This document shows, piece by piece, positions 10,881 through 22,872 of a DNA stretch of 64,000 nt; positions within the stretch are counted from its first letter, which is position 1, and the number at the start of each line of letters is the position of its first letter. Source of the stretch: Ischnura elegans (taxonomy: Eukaryota; Arthropoda; Insecta; Odonata; Coenagrionidae). The notes beneath the pieces are model-generated. The model did no database searches. It had not been told where the DNA came from and saw only the letters and a list, made by a program, of their open reading frames with translations. The stretch covers positions 40,405,644 through 40,469,643 of the forward strand of contig NC_060251.1 in NCBI RefSeq assembly GCF_921293095.1, in the 5' to 3' direction. Position numbers and translations under genes: made by a program.

Positions 10881-11380
10881 NNNNNNNNNNNNNNNNNNNN
10901 NNNNNNNNNNNNNNNNNNNNNNNNNNNNNNNNNNNNNNNNNNNNNNNNNNNNNNNNNNNNNNNNNNNNNNNNNNNNNNNNNNNNNNNNNNNNNNNNNNNN
11001 NNNNNNNNNNNNNNNNNNNNNNNNNNNNNNNNNNNNNNNNNNNNNNNNNNNNNNNNNNNNNNNNNNNNNNNNNNNNNNNNNNNNNNNNNNNNNNNNNNNN
11101 NNNNNNNNNNNNNNNNNNNNNNNNNNNNNNNNNNNNNNNNNNNNNNNNNNNNNNNNNNNNNNNNNNNNNNNNNNNNNNNNNNNNNNNNNNNNNNNNNNNN
11201 NNNNNNNNNNNNNNNNNNNNNNNNNNNNNNNNNNNNNNNNNNNNNNNNNNNNNNNNNNNNNNNNNNNNNNNNNNNNNNNNNNNNNNNNNNNNNNNNNNNN
11301 NNNNNNNNNNNNNNNNNNNNNNNNNNNNNNNNNNNNNNNNNNNNNNNNNNNNNNNNNNNNNNNNNNNNNNNNNNNNNNNN
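10881..11380. other. Assembly gap (500 N)
   Basis: Five hundred undetermined bases lie between the two tandem composite units. The round number suggests a placeholder rather than a measured length. Open reading frames running through it are artefacts. Confidence 0.98.
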
Positions 11381-12030
11381 ATCAGGCCATCATGTCTCAA
11401 GATGTGGCCTATAAGGTTGTTCCGTCTTCTTATTAAGGTTTTCATGAGGCTTCTCTTCTCTCCTACCCTTCTTAGGACTTCCTCGTTACTAACTCGGTCG
11501 ATCCATTTGATTTTCATCATTCTTCTGTAGCACCACATTTCAAAGGTCTCTATCCTTGCTTTCTCCGCTGCGGTCATTGTCCATGCCTCACTTCCGTATA
11601 GGAGCATACTCCAGATGTAGGTTCTTATAAATTGTTTCTTTACTTCCATATTTAAGTTTCCCGCTGTAAGCAGGTCTCTCTTTTGGTGGAATGCTCTCTT
11701 CGCCTGGGCTATTCTGCTGATAATTTCTTTCTTACTTCTCCCGTCACTAGTTATCTTGCTTCCCAAATAACAGAATTCATCCACCTCTATCAGTTTTTGC
11801 CTCCCTATTTTAATGTTGGTCTTGACTTCTTCTCTTCTGCTGCATACTAAGATCTTGGTTTTCTTCGTGCTTATTTTCAGTTGATATCTACTCATTACCC
11901 TACCCATATTAACCAGAATATTTTTCAAATCCTTCTCTGTTTCTGCTATAACGGCTATGTCATCGGCAAATCTTAGCATGCTAAGTTTTTCTCCATGGAT
12001 ATTCACTCCCAATTCATCACCTCATCATTT
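11381..12030 (-). pseudogene. Non-LTR retrotransposon reverse-transcriptase fragment, copy B
   Basis: This is nearly identical to copy A from MGVNIHGEKLSMLRFADD to NLIGHILRHDGL, but retains the 11 bp lost in copy A, so the frame stays open. It is cut at its C-terminal side by the assembly gap and is 5'-truncated at the same point as copy A. The shared truncation point indicates that the two arose by duplication of one insertion rather than by two insertions. Confidence 0.9.
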
Positions 12031-13730
12031 ATATTATGTTGAGTAAAATGTCTATTAACTATAATATTAATTCTCGCATGAATCTCATTTCGTTTCGGAA
12101 GAAAAGTTTCGTAATTTGTATGCATTCTTTGATATAAATCATATATATTTGTAAACTTAAAAACCTATCAGTGTACTAAATGTTGGAGGCATGGACGGAC
12201 TGGCCGTCCATACGGGGTCTCAGGGAGCCAAGCCCAAGTCGTTTTTCTCTATCATATTGAAATCGACAGTTCCCACCCAATTTGGTGGTGTTTCTCTTAA
12301 TATAATTTTCGCAAAAAAAAAATTCATCTTTTTAAAATTATAAGTTATAAAATTCATACTGAGTCATGGTATATGGGCTCGATTGGTGCATTTTTTCTTC
12401 TTCTCCTTCCCTCCCGAGGTGACCGGATTTATAAGTCTCGTCCCATGAGAGTACTCTCATGGGCTCATCCTCGGTACGCGAACCGATGTTTGATGAGCCA
12501 TATCCAAAAAGAGTTATAAAATAAATTTTAAAAAGAAGAAAAAATATAACAAAATATTTTGCATAAATATTGCTATTCGGGATGTAAAAAATAATAGAAT
12601 TAGATAATCAAGTGGAAAAAAGACAAAATATCAGAGAATTGCAAAATAATTTACTAATTTTATTATTAATATTTTCTGATCAACCTTTTAAATTAAACAT
12701 ACAAGTTTCTGCCATCACAAACATATACTACTCAAACAACACAAACAAATGTGGCAATAAAATTTGAGAATATCATCTTAGAGCCACTCTATGTTTCGAG
12801 GACGGACAGAAGCGATAAATTGAGAGAGATAATATGCCGAACGGATAGATGTGGGAATTCGTTTTTCCCCCAAACCATAAAGGACTTTAATAAATGCTAG
12901 TCGTAATATTGTTTGAGCATTTGCTTTTTCTATTTAGACGGCTGGTGTGCTAACACCCTCTGCCACACGCCCTTTCAGGCAGCTTGCGGGGTAGAATGCG
13001 GATGTAGATGAAATGCGCTCCATAATTATTGCATCGTAAACTGACTGGTTGGGTTGAGTATGGTTTACCAGAACTGCTTCATACGTGCCTCCGGCACGCC
13101 AAATAATGATAGTCCGAGACTACGCCGATCTACTCTCCTCGGATATTGTTGCGATGATCTCCTAAGCATGTCCCTTCACTTTTACTGAGGGGGTGAATTG
13201 CTCGTTGGAGTCCTTTGACCACGTTGCCTTGGTTAACCACTCCGCCCCTGGATAAAGTTTTTTTTTACCACAGGTATAAATCAATACATCGATTAGGTCT
13301 CATCATATTGTCATTAGAAATAGATTTAAAGAGGCGCAGAATTTTATTTGTCAAGAAAAGATCACAAGCACAAAATATATCCTCCGAATCAGCTTTCAAA
13401 TTCTGTGAAATATTCTTTCCTGCGTCAGGGGATAGGGGATGGTCTACCAAAGGTAGTTTTCGAAGACTCGCCGCGTAACCTTAAAAACCGTCATGAGAAA
13501 GTTATAAAGATATTGAAATATAAGGGTCTTTCACATTTTTTACTGTTTACATAATTAGGGCAAAGTTTATGTTGTGTTTGTGATTCTCCATGTTTGCGTG
13601 TTTTTTTTTTATTGCAACGACATGTATTAACGCCAGTAAAACCAAATTATAATTACGCTACCACCCGACGGAATGGTCGACTGGTAACTTTATTTTTTTC
13701 ATAATAATGCGGCAGGAAAATTAAATCTAT
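11381..13730 (-). repeat. Composite repeat, unit B
   Basis: Unit B is the second copy of the composite repeat and lacks the three insertions found in unit A. It therefore gives the empty sites for the Penelope-like insertion and for both ~660-bp elements. The stretch 12555-12880 is present only here. No protein other than the LINE fragment is recognised. Confidence 0.75.
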
Positions 13731-14479
13731 ATCATGGGATTTAAGTTTCAGAAATATAGACAATTTTCATTAATTATTAGCACACATGTTTTTGCATGAG
13801 TTAGCTGATAAAAGAGGTAATCAATGGCACGCAGGTCCCAAAAGAGAAAACGTATATAAGGACGGAATAGAAAAAGTAAATTGAGAGAAAGCGAAAGGAT
13901 TGCACAAAAAACTTTTTTTCGGATTCGTGTCTCGCTCTATTTATGCTATAGCGGATGAAGTATGAGGAGAAAATACAAGGACAATCTACGTTTCTACTCG
14001 ACCTTGAAACAGAGTCACTAAGAAAATAAATGTTTTCACCCTTCCCATTGTATCTTAAAGGAAAAATTATTACCAAAAAATATAATTTTTCTCATCAATA
14101 ACAACATTTCAAATTATTCTATCCAGAAATTCATTTCCATGAGACAAATTTCATTTAGATAGATTGAGATCGTAAAGGGCGTAAGCTCTAGAAAGGGAGG
14201 CAAGAAAAGGATGTTGATCGGCAGAAGCGTTTGATGACTTGGACCTCGAGTAGAAGTTTGCAGGTAAGACAGGCGAAAAGCCATGTAAAAATGGGATTCT
14301 ATGATGCGGACACTTAATGCCTGGAGTTGGGGCGGAATTAAGCTCTTTCTTTTAGGAGTTGCTCACTTTTCTAGGCCCGTGGAAGCAACGCAATTGCTAT
14401 CGCGATTCGCCAAATATTCGTTCCAGATGATCTCTATAAAAAGAACTTTTAGGAATGAAACGCTCAAGTATGAATAAAC

Positions 14480-14670
14480 CAGAAAACTTGATGGCCCAGT
14501 GAAAACAATCATAGAACAAGTGGACGAGAAGAAAGGCAAAGGGCTTCCCCCAATGAGTTGCATGGGATAGGTCATTAGGGATGTATTATATTATGAGTAC
14601 GTCACTAAGATAAGGCTAACAGAGAGTGGAGTGTTACGCCAAGCCTATCTTGGCATTGCTGACTTATGAT
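14480..14670 (+). pseudogene. Degraded LINE 3'-end fragment
   Basis: The fragment retains a run resembling the C-terminal block of the LINE at 6009 (an EQVDEKKGKG-like stretch) and ends in a GATGATGA tail. It has several stops. A further weak piece with MKCYAWSMDAKR-like content lies near 14840-14895. Confidence 0.4.
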
Positions 14671-14903
14671 GATGAAATTAAAGTTTTAAGCGAATAATAT
14701 GTCTCTTAACGTAAAGATATCTAAGATGAACGCTGAATTGAGAATGGTCGAGTGGGACAGAGATTAAGTTAAGAATAGCTATGGGAAAGGAAGCGCTTAA
14801 TTAGAAGAGAAAGGTTTTATGTAGCAGTTTGGACCTAGAGCTGAGGAAGAGACTGATGAAATGCTATGCGTGGAGTATGGATGCGAAACGTTGACCTTGG
14901 GAA

Positions 14904-15210
14904 CAGTGGCGCAGCGAGGGGGGTTTTGGGAGATAAACCCCACCCCCCAGAGCTCAGAGATATATTTAAGTTTAATCCATTTTACTTAATTGGATTAGGA
15001 TTATTTATAGAATAGTGTTAGGATTAATCAAATATCCCTCAGAAAGCCGTAAAACTCGCCATTTTGAACCATTAATCTTAAACTTTTTCAGGAGGAGGGC
15101 CCCCGCTAATCCCGCTTACCCTGGCGGGTATGCAATACCCCCACAACCCTGAGTATTAGTTGCGCCTAAAAACCCCCCCCCCCCAGCCTTAATTCTTAGC
15201 TGCGCCCCTG
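14904..15210 (+). mobile_element. hAT-like MITE, CAGTGGCGCAGC family, copy 1
   Basis: The ends CAGTGGCGCAGCGAGG and AGCTGCGCCCCTG match the copies at 24459 (inverted) and 36047. The interior shares AATCCATTTTACTTAATTG and the AAAGCCGTAAAACTCGCC region. No matching 8-bp flanks were found for this copy. Confidence 0.75.
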
Positions 15211-15227
15211 CTCCCCATACGTATCCG

Positions 15228-15479
15228 CAGGGATGCCGACTTACAAAAAATATTGGGGGGCTCAAATCTTGCCTCGGAAAATTTTATAAGTAGTGGGTTT
15301 TAAGTCTTTAAGCATTTTAGAAGAGTCAAATGATCAACATTAGAGCACTGATTACTCGAATCTCGATATCTGGACACTCCGGGGAAAATCGACAAGCCTG
15401 ACAAATTTATTCCTCACACCCATTACGAATTTTAGAGGGGGCCAGGGCCCCCTCAGGACACATGGAGTCGGCGCCACTG
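15228..15479 (+). mobile_element. hAT-like MITE, CAGGGATGCCGACTTAC family, copy 2
   Basis: It is 252 bp, the same length as copy 1. The flanks CGTATCCG (15220-15227) and TGTATCCA (15480-15487) match at 6 of 8 positions with an identical GTATCC core. Confidence 0.8.
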
Positions 15480-15489
15480 TGTATCCACC

Positions 15490-16800
15490 ACTGAGTCGAG
15501 GGAACAGTGGAAGGAGAAAAGAGAAGAGGAAGAAGAAGGCTAAAAATGACAGACGAAGTGAGGTTAAAAATGTTGGAAGCAGCCCCATGACACTTCCTAT
15601 CCCACTCCATTGGGAACCCACGGTCTTTTATTGAAGTCGTTTCCTCAACCTGCCGCACGTTTGCCGGGGCGGCGCCACGTATTCTGGAGGGCAAGAATTA
15701 GCGGGTAAGTTAATTTCCGTATTGTTGAGCGCATACTACAGGTGAGTGGAAATAGTCATTTTTGTAATTAATTAAGATTTAGTTTTCATTCATTTTCGAA
15801 TGTTAGTCTTCTGCATTATTTCCTTATTGTTCTACATTAATATTTCGTGGATATATATCGCGGATTTACTGAAAAAAGGAAAATTCCGTGGACGTGTGTG
15901 GTACCGCGTTGCACCACTGGTTATGGCCACAAGACTTCGGGGATTTCGCTTTTTAGAGTCCCCAAGGACCCTGAGAAGCGATGAAATAGCTGTACGATTC
16001 CTTTTTTTGGTGTGCTAAAGCTCCAAAATTTATACATATTTTAAATTACAGGTTCTGCTGTTCCAGTGGTCAATATCATTCACAGTGGAGGAATGAAGTA
16101 ACACTGAGAAAATGCAAGATGTGCGACGGCTCTCATCAACTATTCATCATTCTCTCCTACCAAATTGAATCTCTTAGAATGATTAGTAAATAGACATAGA
16201 AATTAGTAATAGAAAGAATTAATAGAAATGTTAAATTGTGAGTACTTAAAATTTATTTTTCATGACATTACCTTGCATTGATTGTATAAATAATCTCAGT
16301 TTCAATATCGTTGTGTAATCATTCTGGAAATGTAGATTTGATGTGTGTGTACATTATATAAGTTGGAAAAATGTGTATCGTTTTCATTCTTAATACCTCT
16401 TTCGATGATTTCTTTTAATGCAGCTGTTATCGCTGGTGCCTACAACTCTCATGAAAAGTACATTTACCGCGTATTAGCAGAATTAGCCTGTGGTTTCTGT
16501 CGTACTACTCATCTTATTTTTGGGCGAGGGATAATATTTCAGATTTGCCAGCACCTGAAAGTGATCAGACATCCGCAAATCCCTCGGATTATATCCATTG
16601 CACTGTTTTCGTGGAAGTTTATTCGGAAATTATTTGCAAAATCTCTTTCGTTCTTATCTTTCATATGGTATTTTACTTCCTTAAATCTCAAATTATTCCT
16701 TTGGTGAGTAGGCAAGCATCGTTATAAAATAGCCTTTAACGGTAATAATGGTACTTCCGGAAATTATTCACCCTGTTCAACGATTAAATATGCCTATTCT
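15490..16800. other. No gene supported
   Basis: Several short open frames occur (for example 16345-16707 on +, hydrophobic, with an acceptor-like TTTTAATGCAG inside). None carries a recognisable domain or a convincing exon structure. Confidence 0.35.
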
Positions 16801-16806
16801 ATACCC

Positions 16807-17012
16807 GAGGGGCGGATCCAGGATTTCTTTCTGGGAGGGGCACGAGCAAGGCCGTATCCAGGATTTTGTTCAGGGGGGGGGCACAGGGATACCTTGTTAC
16901 ACAAAACGAACGAAATGATAATGGGACCGTATTAAAAATAACATATTTTTAAGGGTCTGGGGGGGGGGGGGGGCACGTGCCTCCGTGCCCCCCCCCCCTG
17001 GATCCGCCTATG
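16807..17012. mobile_element. Short hAT-like MITE with perfect 8-bp target duplication
   Basis: It begins GAGGGGCGGATCCAGGA and ends CCCTGGATCCGCCTATG, an inverted-repeat pair. It is flanked by identical CTATACCC copies (16799-16806 and 17013-17020). It is a shorter relative of the family at 22873. Confidence 0.85.
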
Positions 17013-18687
17013 CTATACCCGCAAAACGTCCTTAGGATAGAATCATTTTTTTGGGTTTGCTGTGCCCTGCCATTATTATTATCACTTGATCGAGACTCAG
17101 GAGATTAAAAACATTAACATACGTCACTTCATAAGAAGTATTTCACTTCGGCCTCGGTAAGAAGCCGTTTGCGTTTCTGATATTATATTTGTTAGTGTTT
17201 GAAAGCAAGGAATAACATCTATATTCTTATAAGGCCGTGGAAACATGCCGATGGGCTCAGAGGCAATGGTGCGTACGTAGCTTCTATGACAACTTATATT
17301 AACGTTTACCACAAGAGAGCTATAAATAATTATTTCCTTAAATATACCTTTCCTCACTACATAAGGTTTTAACTGCTGACAATCTTTCGTTATGGCTGTA
17401 ACTGATTTTACAAAGGTATGGAAGCAGACGAAGCTGAAATCCAACGCCTTCCATTTGATTAATACTCACGTATGAGAACGATTTCTAGGTATTTTTCGCT
17501 ATAAGATGTTAAGTGCATATGAACTTGTTAACTAGTAACCACTGTCGATGTGTTTATATTCATTTTTGCCATAAATTAGTTCATAATTACTGAAGTATCG
17601 TATACAGATACGTAGGAAACTTGCCCTTCAGGATAGGTGGCGCCCCTACCGGCCTCAACGGGAAACGGCTTCATTAAATGACCATGCCTGAACGGAGAGT
17701 GTCCAGACCTTCTCATATTCTAAGACCGTGGTTGGAAGATATTATTAAACAAAAACAGTTTTCATGTGTTTATTATGGTTGGCATGTAAATGTTCTACAT
17801 GGAGACATATTTTGGTTACAGTCAATAAACACAAGGTACATTGTTGTCCTGTTTAACTAAATGAAATAAGGTGTGTTTATTAATTTCTCTCAAGTAAACC
17901 ATAAAATAACTAAGAATTCAACAAAAAAGATGGTAGGTATAAAGAAACCATGTAGAAGAGGAACGGGACAGGAGGAGTTGGAGAGAAATTTGGTGTTTGG
18001 ACTTGCCAGTGGCCAAAGAACCAGTTCATGATTATGTCTCCAAAAAGACAAAATACGAGAGGTTGAGAGGTAATGATGCTTCGTCCTCTTGGTTAGTCCC
18101 AAATCTGATGAAGCAGAGTGAAAATAGGCTCGAAGCGTGTGCATTGATGAGAATGGTGAAAGTGAAATGGACGGAGGAGAATGATGATGAACGACATATT
18201 CGAGGCGGAACACGTGGAGGGTGAGAGTAGATTCTTTCGAAGGAGAATCCACCGAGAGCGAAGTGATATCCTCAAATATTATATATAAACAAAAGAAAAT
18301 TACATTGGTGGAATCACAAAAGTTCTTAATGGAATTATCAAGGGTTTTCTTTAATTGAAAAAGGCATTTAATCTAAATGTATCTTTAATATCTCCCTTTG
18401 CAATGCTAAATGAATTAGAAGGAAAATATTACATAACATACTGTCCATACAGAATGATTTGATTCATACAAAGGTAAAAATGCCAATGAATTTACAAGAA
18501 AATATCCGTGTAGCGTACGCGCACAATGTCGAAGCTCCCTTGCGAAGCAAATTTCGGGCCACGTGTCGCTGTCTTACTAAAGTATCTCCTGCATACCTAC
18601 TACTGTGCACCTGTCGCTGTTCTCCTAAGGCGCCACCCGTCTGCGGAGTAACCCGACATCAGTCGGATAAGGTCAATGATAGCCAAT

Positions 18688-19356
18688 AGGGTGGTTTCCT
18701 ATTATTTTTTTATTGCCCAAAGCGAAAGATTATTACTCCTGGAGTACGTATTTCATGCTTTTAGATGTTTTAATGAAAATATCTATTTTTCGCGATTAAA
18801 TGAGACGTGAAAACTTTCAAGCGCGCGAAAATGCGACGGCTAAGTATGATTGCTGGGAAAACCCCGTGTGACGTCATTCAAGTTCCGGAATCCGTCATGT
18901 GAGGCCACCTTGGTGCGAGGCTATGAGCGCTGCTACGATGCAGGCTGCTAGCAGGTAGCTGAGTACCCTGCTAGCGGGTAGTGCTTGGCTTAAATATGGA
19001 TTAATAATACCCTATCAAACGAAGGAAACTTTCCGATCTTACAATTAGGAAATTTTAATAGGCGATTATTAAGAGATGTTTCCCTGAGCTCTGTGCCTCA
19101 TGCATGCATTGGTAATCTCAGACGATGTGAATCTCCTGACTACTCGTATAGCATCTAGGTCCCTGTGACGTCACGTGGAGTGGCATCGCAAGGGCGCCAA
19201 TCTGGCCTTTTTCAAATGAGGTTCAAATTGACCATTAAAATTCGTCCAAACTGGGATTTCTAAAATCAAATTATTTTTTATATTATGAATACACTAATGG
19301 TGGGTAACGAATCGCAATCAATGCCTTTCGTTTTCTTTGATGAAAGAAACTACCCT
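18688..19356 (+). mobile_element. ~660-bp inverted-repeat element, copy 3
   Basis: It begins AGGGTGGTTTCCTATTATTT and ends GAAAGAAACTACCCT. It is full length but more diverged than copies 1 and 2. It shares the block GGTCCCTGTGACGTCACGTG. Confidence 0.8.
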
Positions 19357-19642
19357 TTTGGAGAGCAATGATGCCTCCTGTGATTGACGCTCAGTCTAGG
19401 TGAGTGTAGTCACAACTACACAAGGAATGGTGAAAAATCTTGACGTGGTTGAAGAAAAATAATTACAGTTTTGAAATCGGCATGCCTATTTTACCTTAAA
19501 CCAGCTCAAAAATTGAAGTCAACGGAAAAAATTTAAAAATTGTTCCCCTGTGTTTATTTGACCTCGTGCTGGCGCATTAGCATCGAAATATAGCATCATT
19601 AAAGTAGAATTTCTTCACAATATTAATGGGAAGTTCGACACC

Positions 19643-19916
19643 CAGTGGCGTATCAAGGGGGGAGGTCCGGGGGGTCCTAACCCTTCCACCCCCGAAATAT
19701 AAAAACACAACTACTTTCCTCACTATAAAAAAAACAAAATATTGAATAAAATCTTGAATTTACAATAGATTTCTTTTACAAATGAAGTTTTTTCGATTTT
19801 GAAAAGTGTTGAAATAAATCTAAAACCCTCGTCTCATTATCCCATTTTTTATTACCCCCCTCCCCCCCCCACTGGTTTTGGACCCTCCTCGAACGAAATT
19901 CCTAGCTACCCCGCCG
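19643..19916 (+). mobile_element. hAT-like MITE, CAGTGGCGTA(G/T)C family, copy 2
   Basis: It has the same interior as the copy at 26974 (AACACAACTACTTTCC, TTGAATAAAATCTTGAATTTAC, ACTGGTTTTGGACC). The ends are mutated. The flanks share TCGAC only, so the target duplication is uncertain. Confidence 0.65.
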
Positions 19917-20176
19917 TCGACGCACCCTTTAATTCCACCCTCCCCTCCCCCCAACCGGAAACAATTTTTTTGTTACGTGCCTGATTCTTGATGATGAAGA
20001 TTTACTGAAGTTTTTCCCAGTTTTTTTTTTTCTCTCCAACTCAGTTCACTGTGAGGCGTTCGCTTTCGCGGGGTTTTGTACCCTAATACCTTTGTTCCGT
20101 TGTCAACAGGGGACTGTCGCCACCGTCGCCTCGCGTCCTCTCCTTTCTCCCGCGCGGCCCACTTTCGAACGGCGGC

Positions 20177-20373
20177 ATGGCGTCACCCGCAAGATCTCGT
20201 CCCGCGCGAACATCCTCTTATCCATATTCCTCCACGGACGAGAGCCGACGTGAGAGTTTTCCGAGCACGGATTTGTTTAGTCCCTCACCGCTTTCATACC
20301 TGAGCGGTCGGATTCCAAAAAGGCCGCTCTTTCCGGTGCAGTTGAACGCGGTGCCATCGACAGAATGTTCAAG
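20177..20373 (+). CDS. Possible 5' coding exon in a CpG-rich stretch (low confidence)
   Basis: A CpG-rich segment (about 20040-20350) contains ATGG in a reasonable initiation context. A 65-residue Ser/Pro/Arg-rich frame (starting MASPARSRPARTSS) runs up to a strong donor-like AAG/GTAAGG at 20373/20374. The exon would end in phase 2, which does not fit the phase-0 spätzle-like exon at 27501, so the two cannot be joined directly. No family is recognised. It may equally be a promoter region with a chance frame. Confidence 0.25.
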
Positions 20374-20690
20374 GTAAGGCATGTATAACATTCCTCCAAT
20401 TCTTTAAACTTTTTATTCCCACAGAAAAGCTTTTTTTTTACCCATACACGGAGGGTACTCGTTCTTGTTCTTTTACGGATATGAAGACGCGTGCGAGTAG
20501 TATGTAAATTCGTGCAGTTGAACGCAGCCCTATCGACAGAATGTACAAGGCAAGCCATATATAATATTCCTCCAATTCATTTAACTTTTTATTCCCATAG
20601 AAAGCTTCTTTTTTTACCCATACGCGGAAGTTACTCGCCCTTTTGCTTTTACGAAAATGAAGACGCGTGCTATAGTAGTATGTAAATCCA
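20336..20690. repeat. Tandem duplication, ~176-bp unit
   Basis: Unit 1 (20336-20511) and unit 2 (20512-20690) each run from GTGCAGTTGAACGC through ATCGACAGAATGT, CATTCCTCCAATTC or its variant, TTTTTATTCCCA(C/T)AG and GAAGACGCGTGC to ATGTAAATYC. Each unit carries a donor-like and an acceptor-like site. The donor GTAAGG of unit 1 is GCAAGC in unit 2. Confidence 0.85.
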
Positions 20691-21198
20691 AGTTGCCGTG
20701 TATGGGAATTCTCTCTTTCGATTGGGAAAGCAGAAACGGGAAGCCTAAGACTTTCTTTCGCCGCGATCGGAAGCGCTTTTCCCCACTTTATCAGCCCTTG
20801 AAGAGCCATCGTCTCGATCCTGACCTTCAACATTCAAATCCATCCCCGTAATGCCGACTCGTGTCTTTTCCCTAAACGGTTTGATATGGTAGGATAACAT
20901 TATCTTTTATCCTGCGGGAGGGAAAGTTTGCGCTTTTTTCGGTTTATGTAGTGAACCAGAGTCCGCTGAAAAGCGTGTTCAAATTTTACGCATATTTATT
21001 TTTGACCGTCGCCTCAAACGGATTTGTAGGGTATTCCTATTTTTCTCGCAAATTGAATATAATTCTGGTGATAAATAATCTTCTTTCTTATTCACATTAT
21101 TTTCTGGCTTCGGCCTTGCACAGCTCCCAATTATTGCACAAGTTCGAATAAATTCTTCTCGGGTTTCCAACCGTTTTAGGGTCTGCATATTGTAGGCC

Positions 21199-21340
21199 GA
21201 CGTTTCGTTGGGACTCTTTTCCAACACCTTCAGGGCTGATGATCATGATTTAGTTGTCTTCATCCGATGAGTGATACCGATGTCACTTAGTCGGCATTAT
21301 CAATTCTGAAGATCTTGGGAAAGCCTCGCAACGAAACGTC
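21199..21340. mobile_element. Pair of Penelope-type ends in inverted orientation
   Basis: A minus-strand motif (21199-21233: CTGAAGGT, a GTTGG/CCAAC hairpin, GAAACGTC) and a plus-strand motif (21306-21340: CTGAAGAT, a TTG/CAA stem, CGAAACGTC) stand about 70 bp apart, pointing away from each other. The minus-strand side also has the GGTTGGAAACCCGAGAA context found in the 3' region of the element at 7346-8695. No ORF remains. Confidence 0.55.
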
Positions 21341-22095
21341 GACGAAATCTGTGATGATTGTGCGATGGACATTGAAAATGGAAATTGTTGCGTTTTTTTC
21401 TCTTAAAATTGTAAAACACATGAGACTAAGTCTCATTAAACTTCGCGCAGTTTTTACGACTTCAGTTTTTTTTCATAACCGCTGAATCAGTTTAGTGCCA
21501 AAAATGTTCGGCAGAATACCATATGTAGTTGAATGCAATCCTTTTTATATATTTTATTGGTAAGAAGTATTTTGTTTTGTTTTTTTTCCTCAAAGTATCC
21601 TCCAGCATAAACTCTCTCGTTGGTCGAGTAAAAACACATATGACATCTCCAAGAGATTATGAATAGACTCAGAATGACGAAACCAATACCTGCTTACTAG
21701 TTGAACTGACAGTCGACCTTAGCGCGCGAACAATGAATGCGAATGTCTGAAGGCTTCCGTGCGTTGAATAGAGTAGAAAATTGGCGCCATCGCATTTTTA
21801 GTTTTGCCGTACTGGCGCTGAGCTATTGTTCATGTGACCCAAAGGGGTAAGATTCGTGGTTGTATCTAGGTGCCCTCACCACAGTGGGGTTCACATCAAA
21901 TATGCATTTATTTACAATTAGTTATTCATATGTATAAAAACACATTCAATTAAAGCATTACTTTGAAATATAACTAGAGTAAGTAGACACGTAAATGTTT
22001 TATTGGCTTATATGCTTTTAAAATTTTTTACTACTTGTGAGCAATGGCGTACATAGATTATATTTTTTGGTAGGTAGGCCCAGTTAGGCCATGAG

Positions 22096-22344
22096 AAGTG
22101 GCGTAGCGAGGGTCGGGTCCCCTCCCCCAAAATTTAAAAACACAATTACTTTGCTTCATCATAAAGGAAAACAAAATATTGACAAATCATGACTATACAA
22201 AAGATTTTGAAAAATGACGTTTTCTCAACTATGAAAACCGTAAAATTTAGGTAGTGAAAAACCCTCTGTTTAGTACCCTGTTTTTCAAAAAAAATTCCCC
22301 TGGTTTTGGACTTTCCCCGAACAAAATTCCTGGCTACGCCACTG
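22096..22344 (+). mobile_element. hAT-like MITE, CAGTGGCGTAGC family, copy 3
   Basis: It begins AAGTGGCGTAGCGAGG and ends CCTGGCTACGCCACTG. The interior matches the copy at 26974. No target duplication could be recognised. Confidence 0.7.
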
Positions 22345-22872
22345 GATATAAGTTGTGGTGTGTTATGTCCCTTTTCAATCTGAAAGGTTAATGTTATTTT
22401 TTTTTTTAATTCGGTATACATGAAAGTAATTGAATAGACGGTTTTCCATAGCCTCAGAAGATTCTGCCCTGGTAGGGGTCACACTGCAGGTCGTAAATCC
22501 GTCCCTGACTCTTCCTTCACAATTCTTCAAATGCTATCCTTTGTCACGTGATATGTCTCTTGCTCCCTCGTCATCCCTTGTTAAATTTCTTGCACCCAGC
22601 CCAGCCAGTTAGCGGTACAAAACCGTCATCCTTCAACTTTCTCCCACTTTAACCACTCCCGCATCAATCCGCCGGTAGTCTGCACATATCTGCTGAGGCT
22701 TTTTCTCGCATGCCTCGAATTTCTCTTGCCGATTTTTTTCTCTTCTGCCTATTGAAAGATCTAATAAACGGCTTTTTTCTGTTCCTTCCAATACAGAGGG
22801 TGCTTAAAAGATGGTAAACTTTCCCGGAAAACATTATTGATAAAATCCTCTCGGGTTTGGCACTGGGGTAAG

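Noticed and set aside
10738-12012. 424-codon frame across the gap
   Set aside because: It is open only because of 500 undetermined bases. Only the LINE part from 11381 is real.
20336-20690. Tandem 176-bp units as a CRISPR-like or satellite array
   Set aside because: There are only two units with no spacer structure, in a eukaryotic context.
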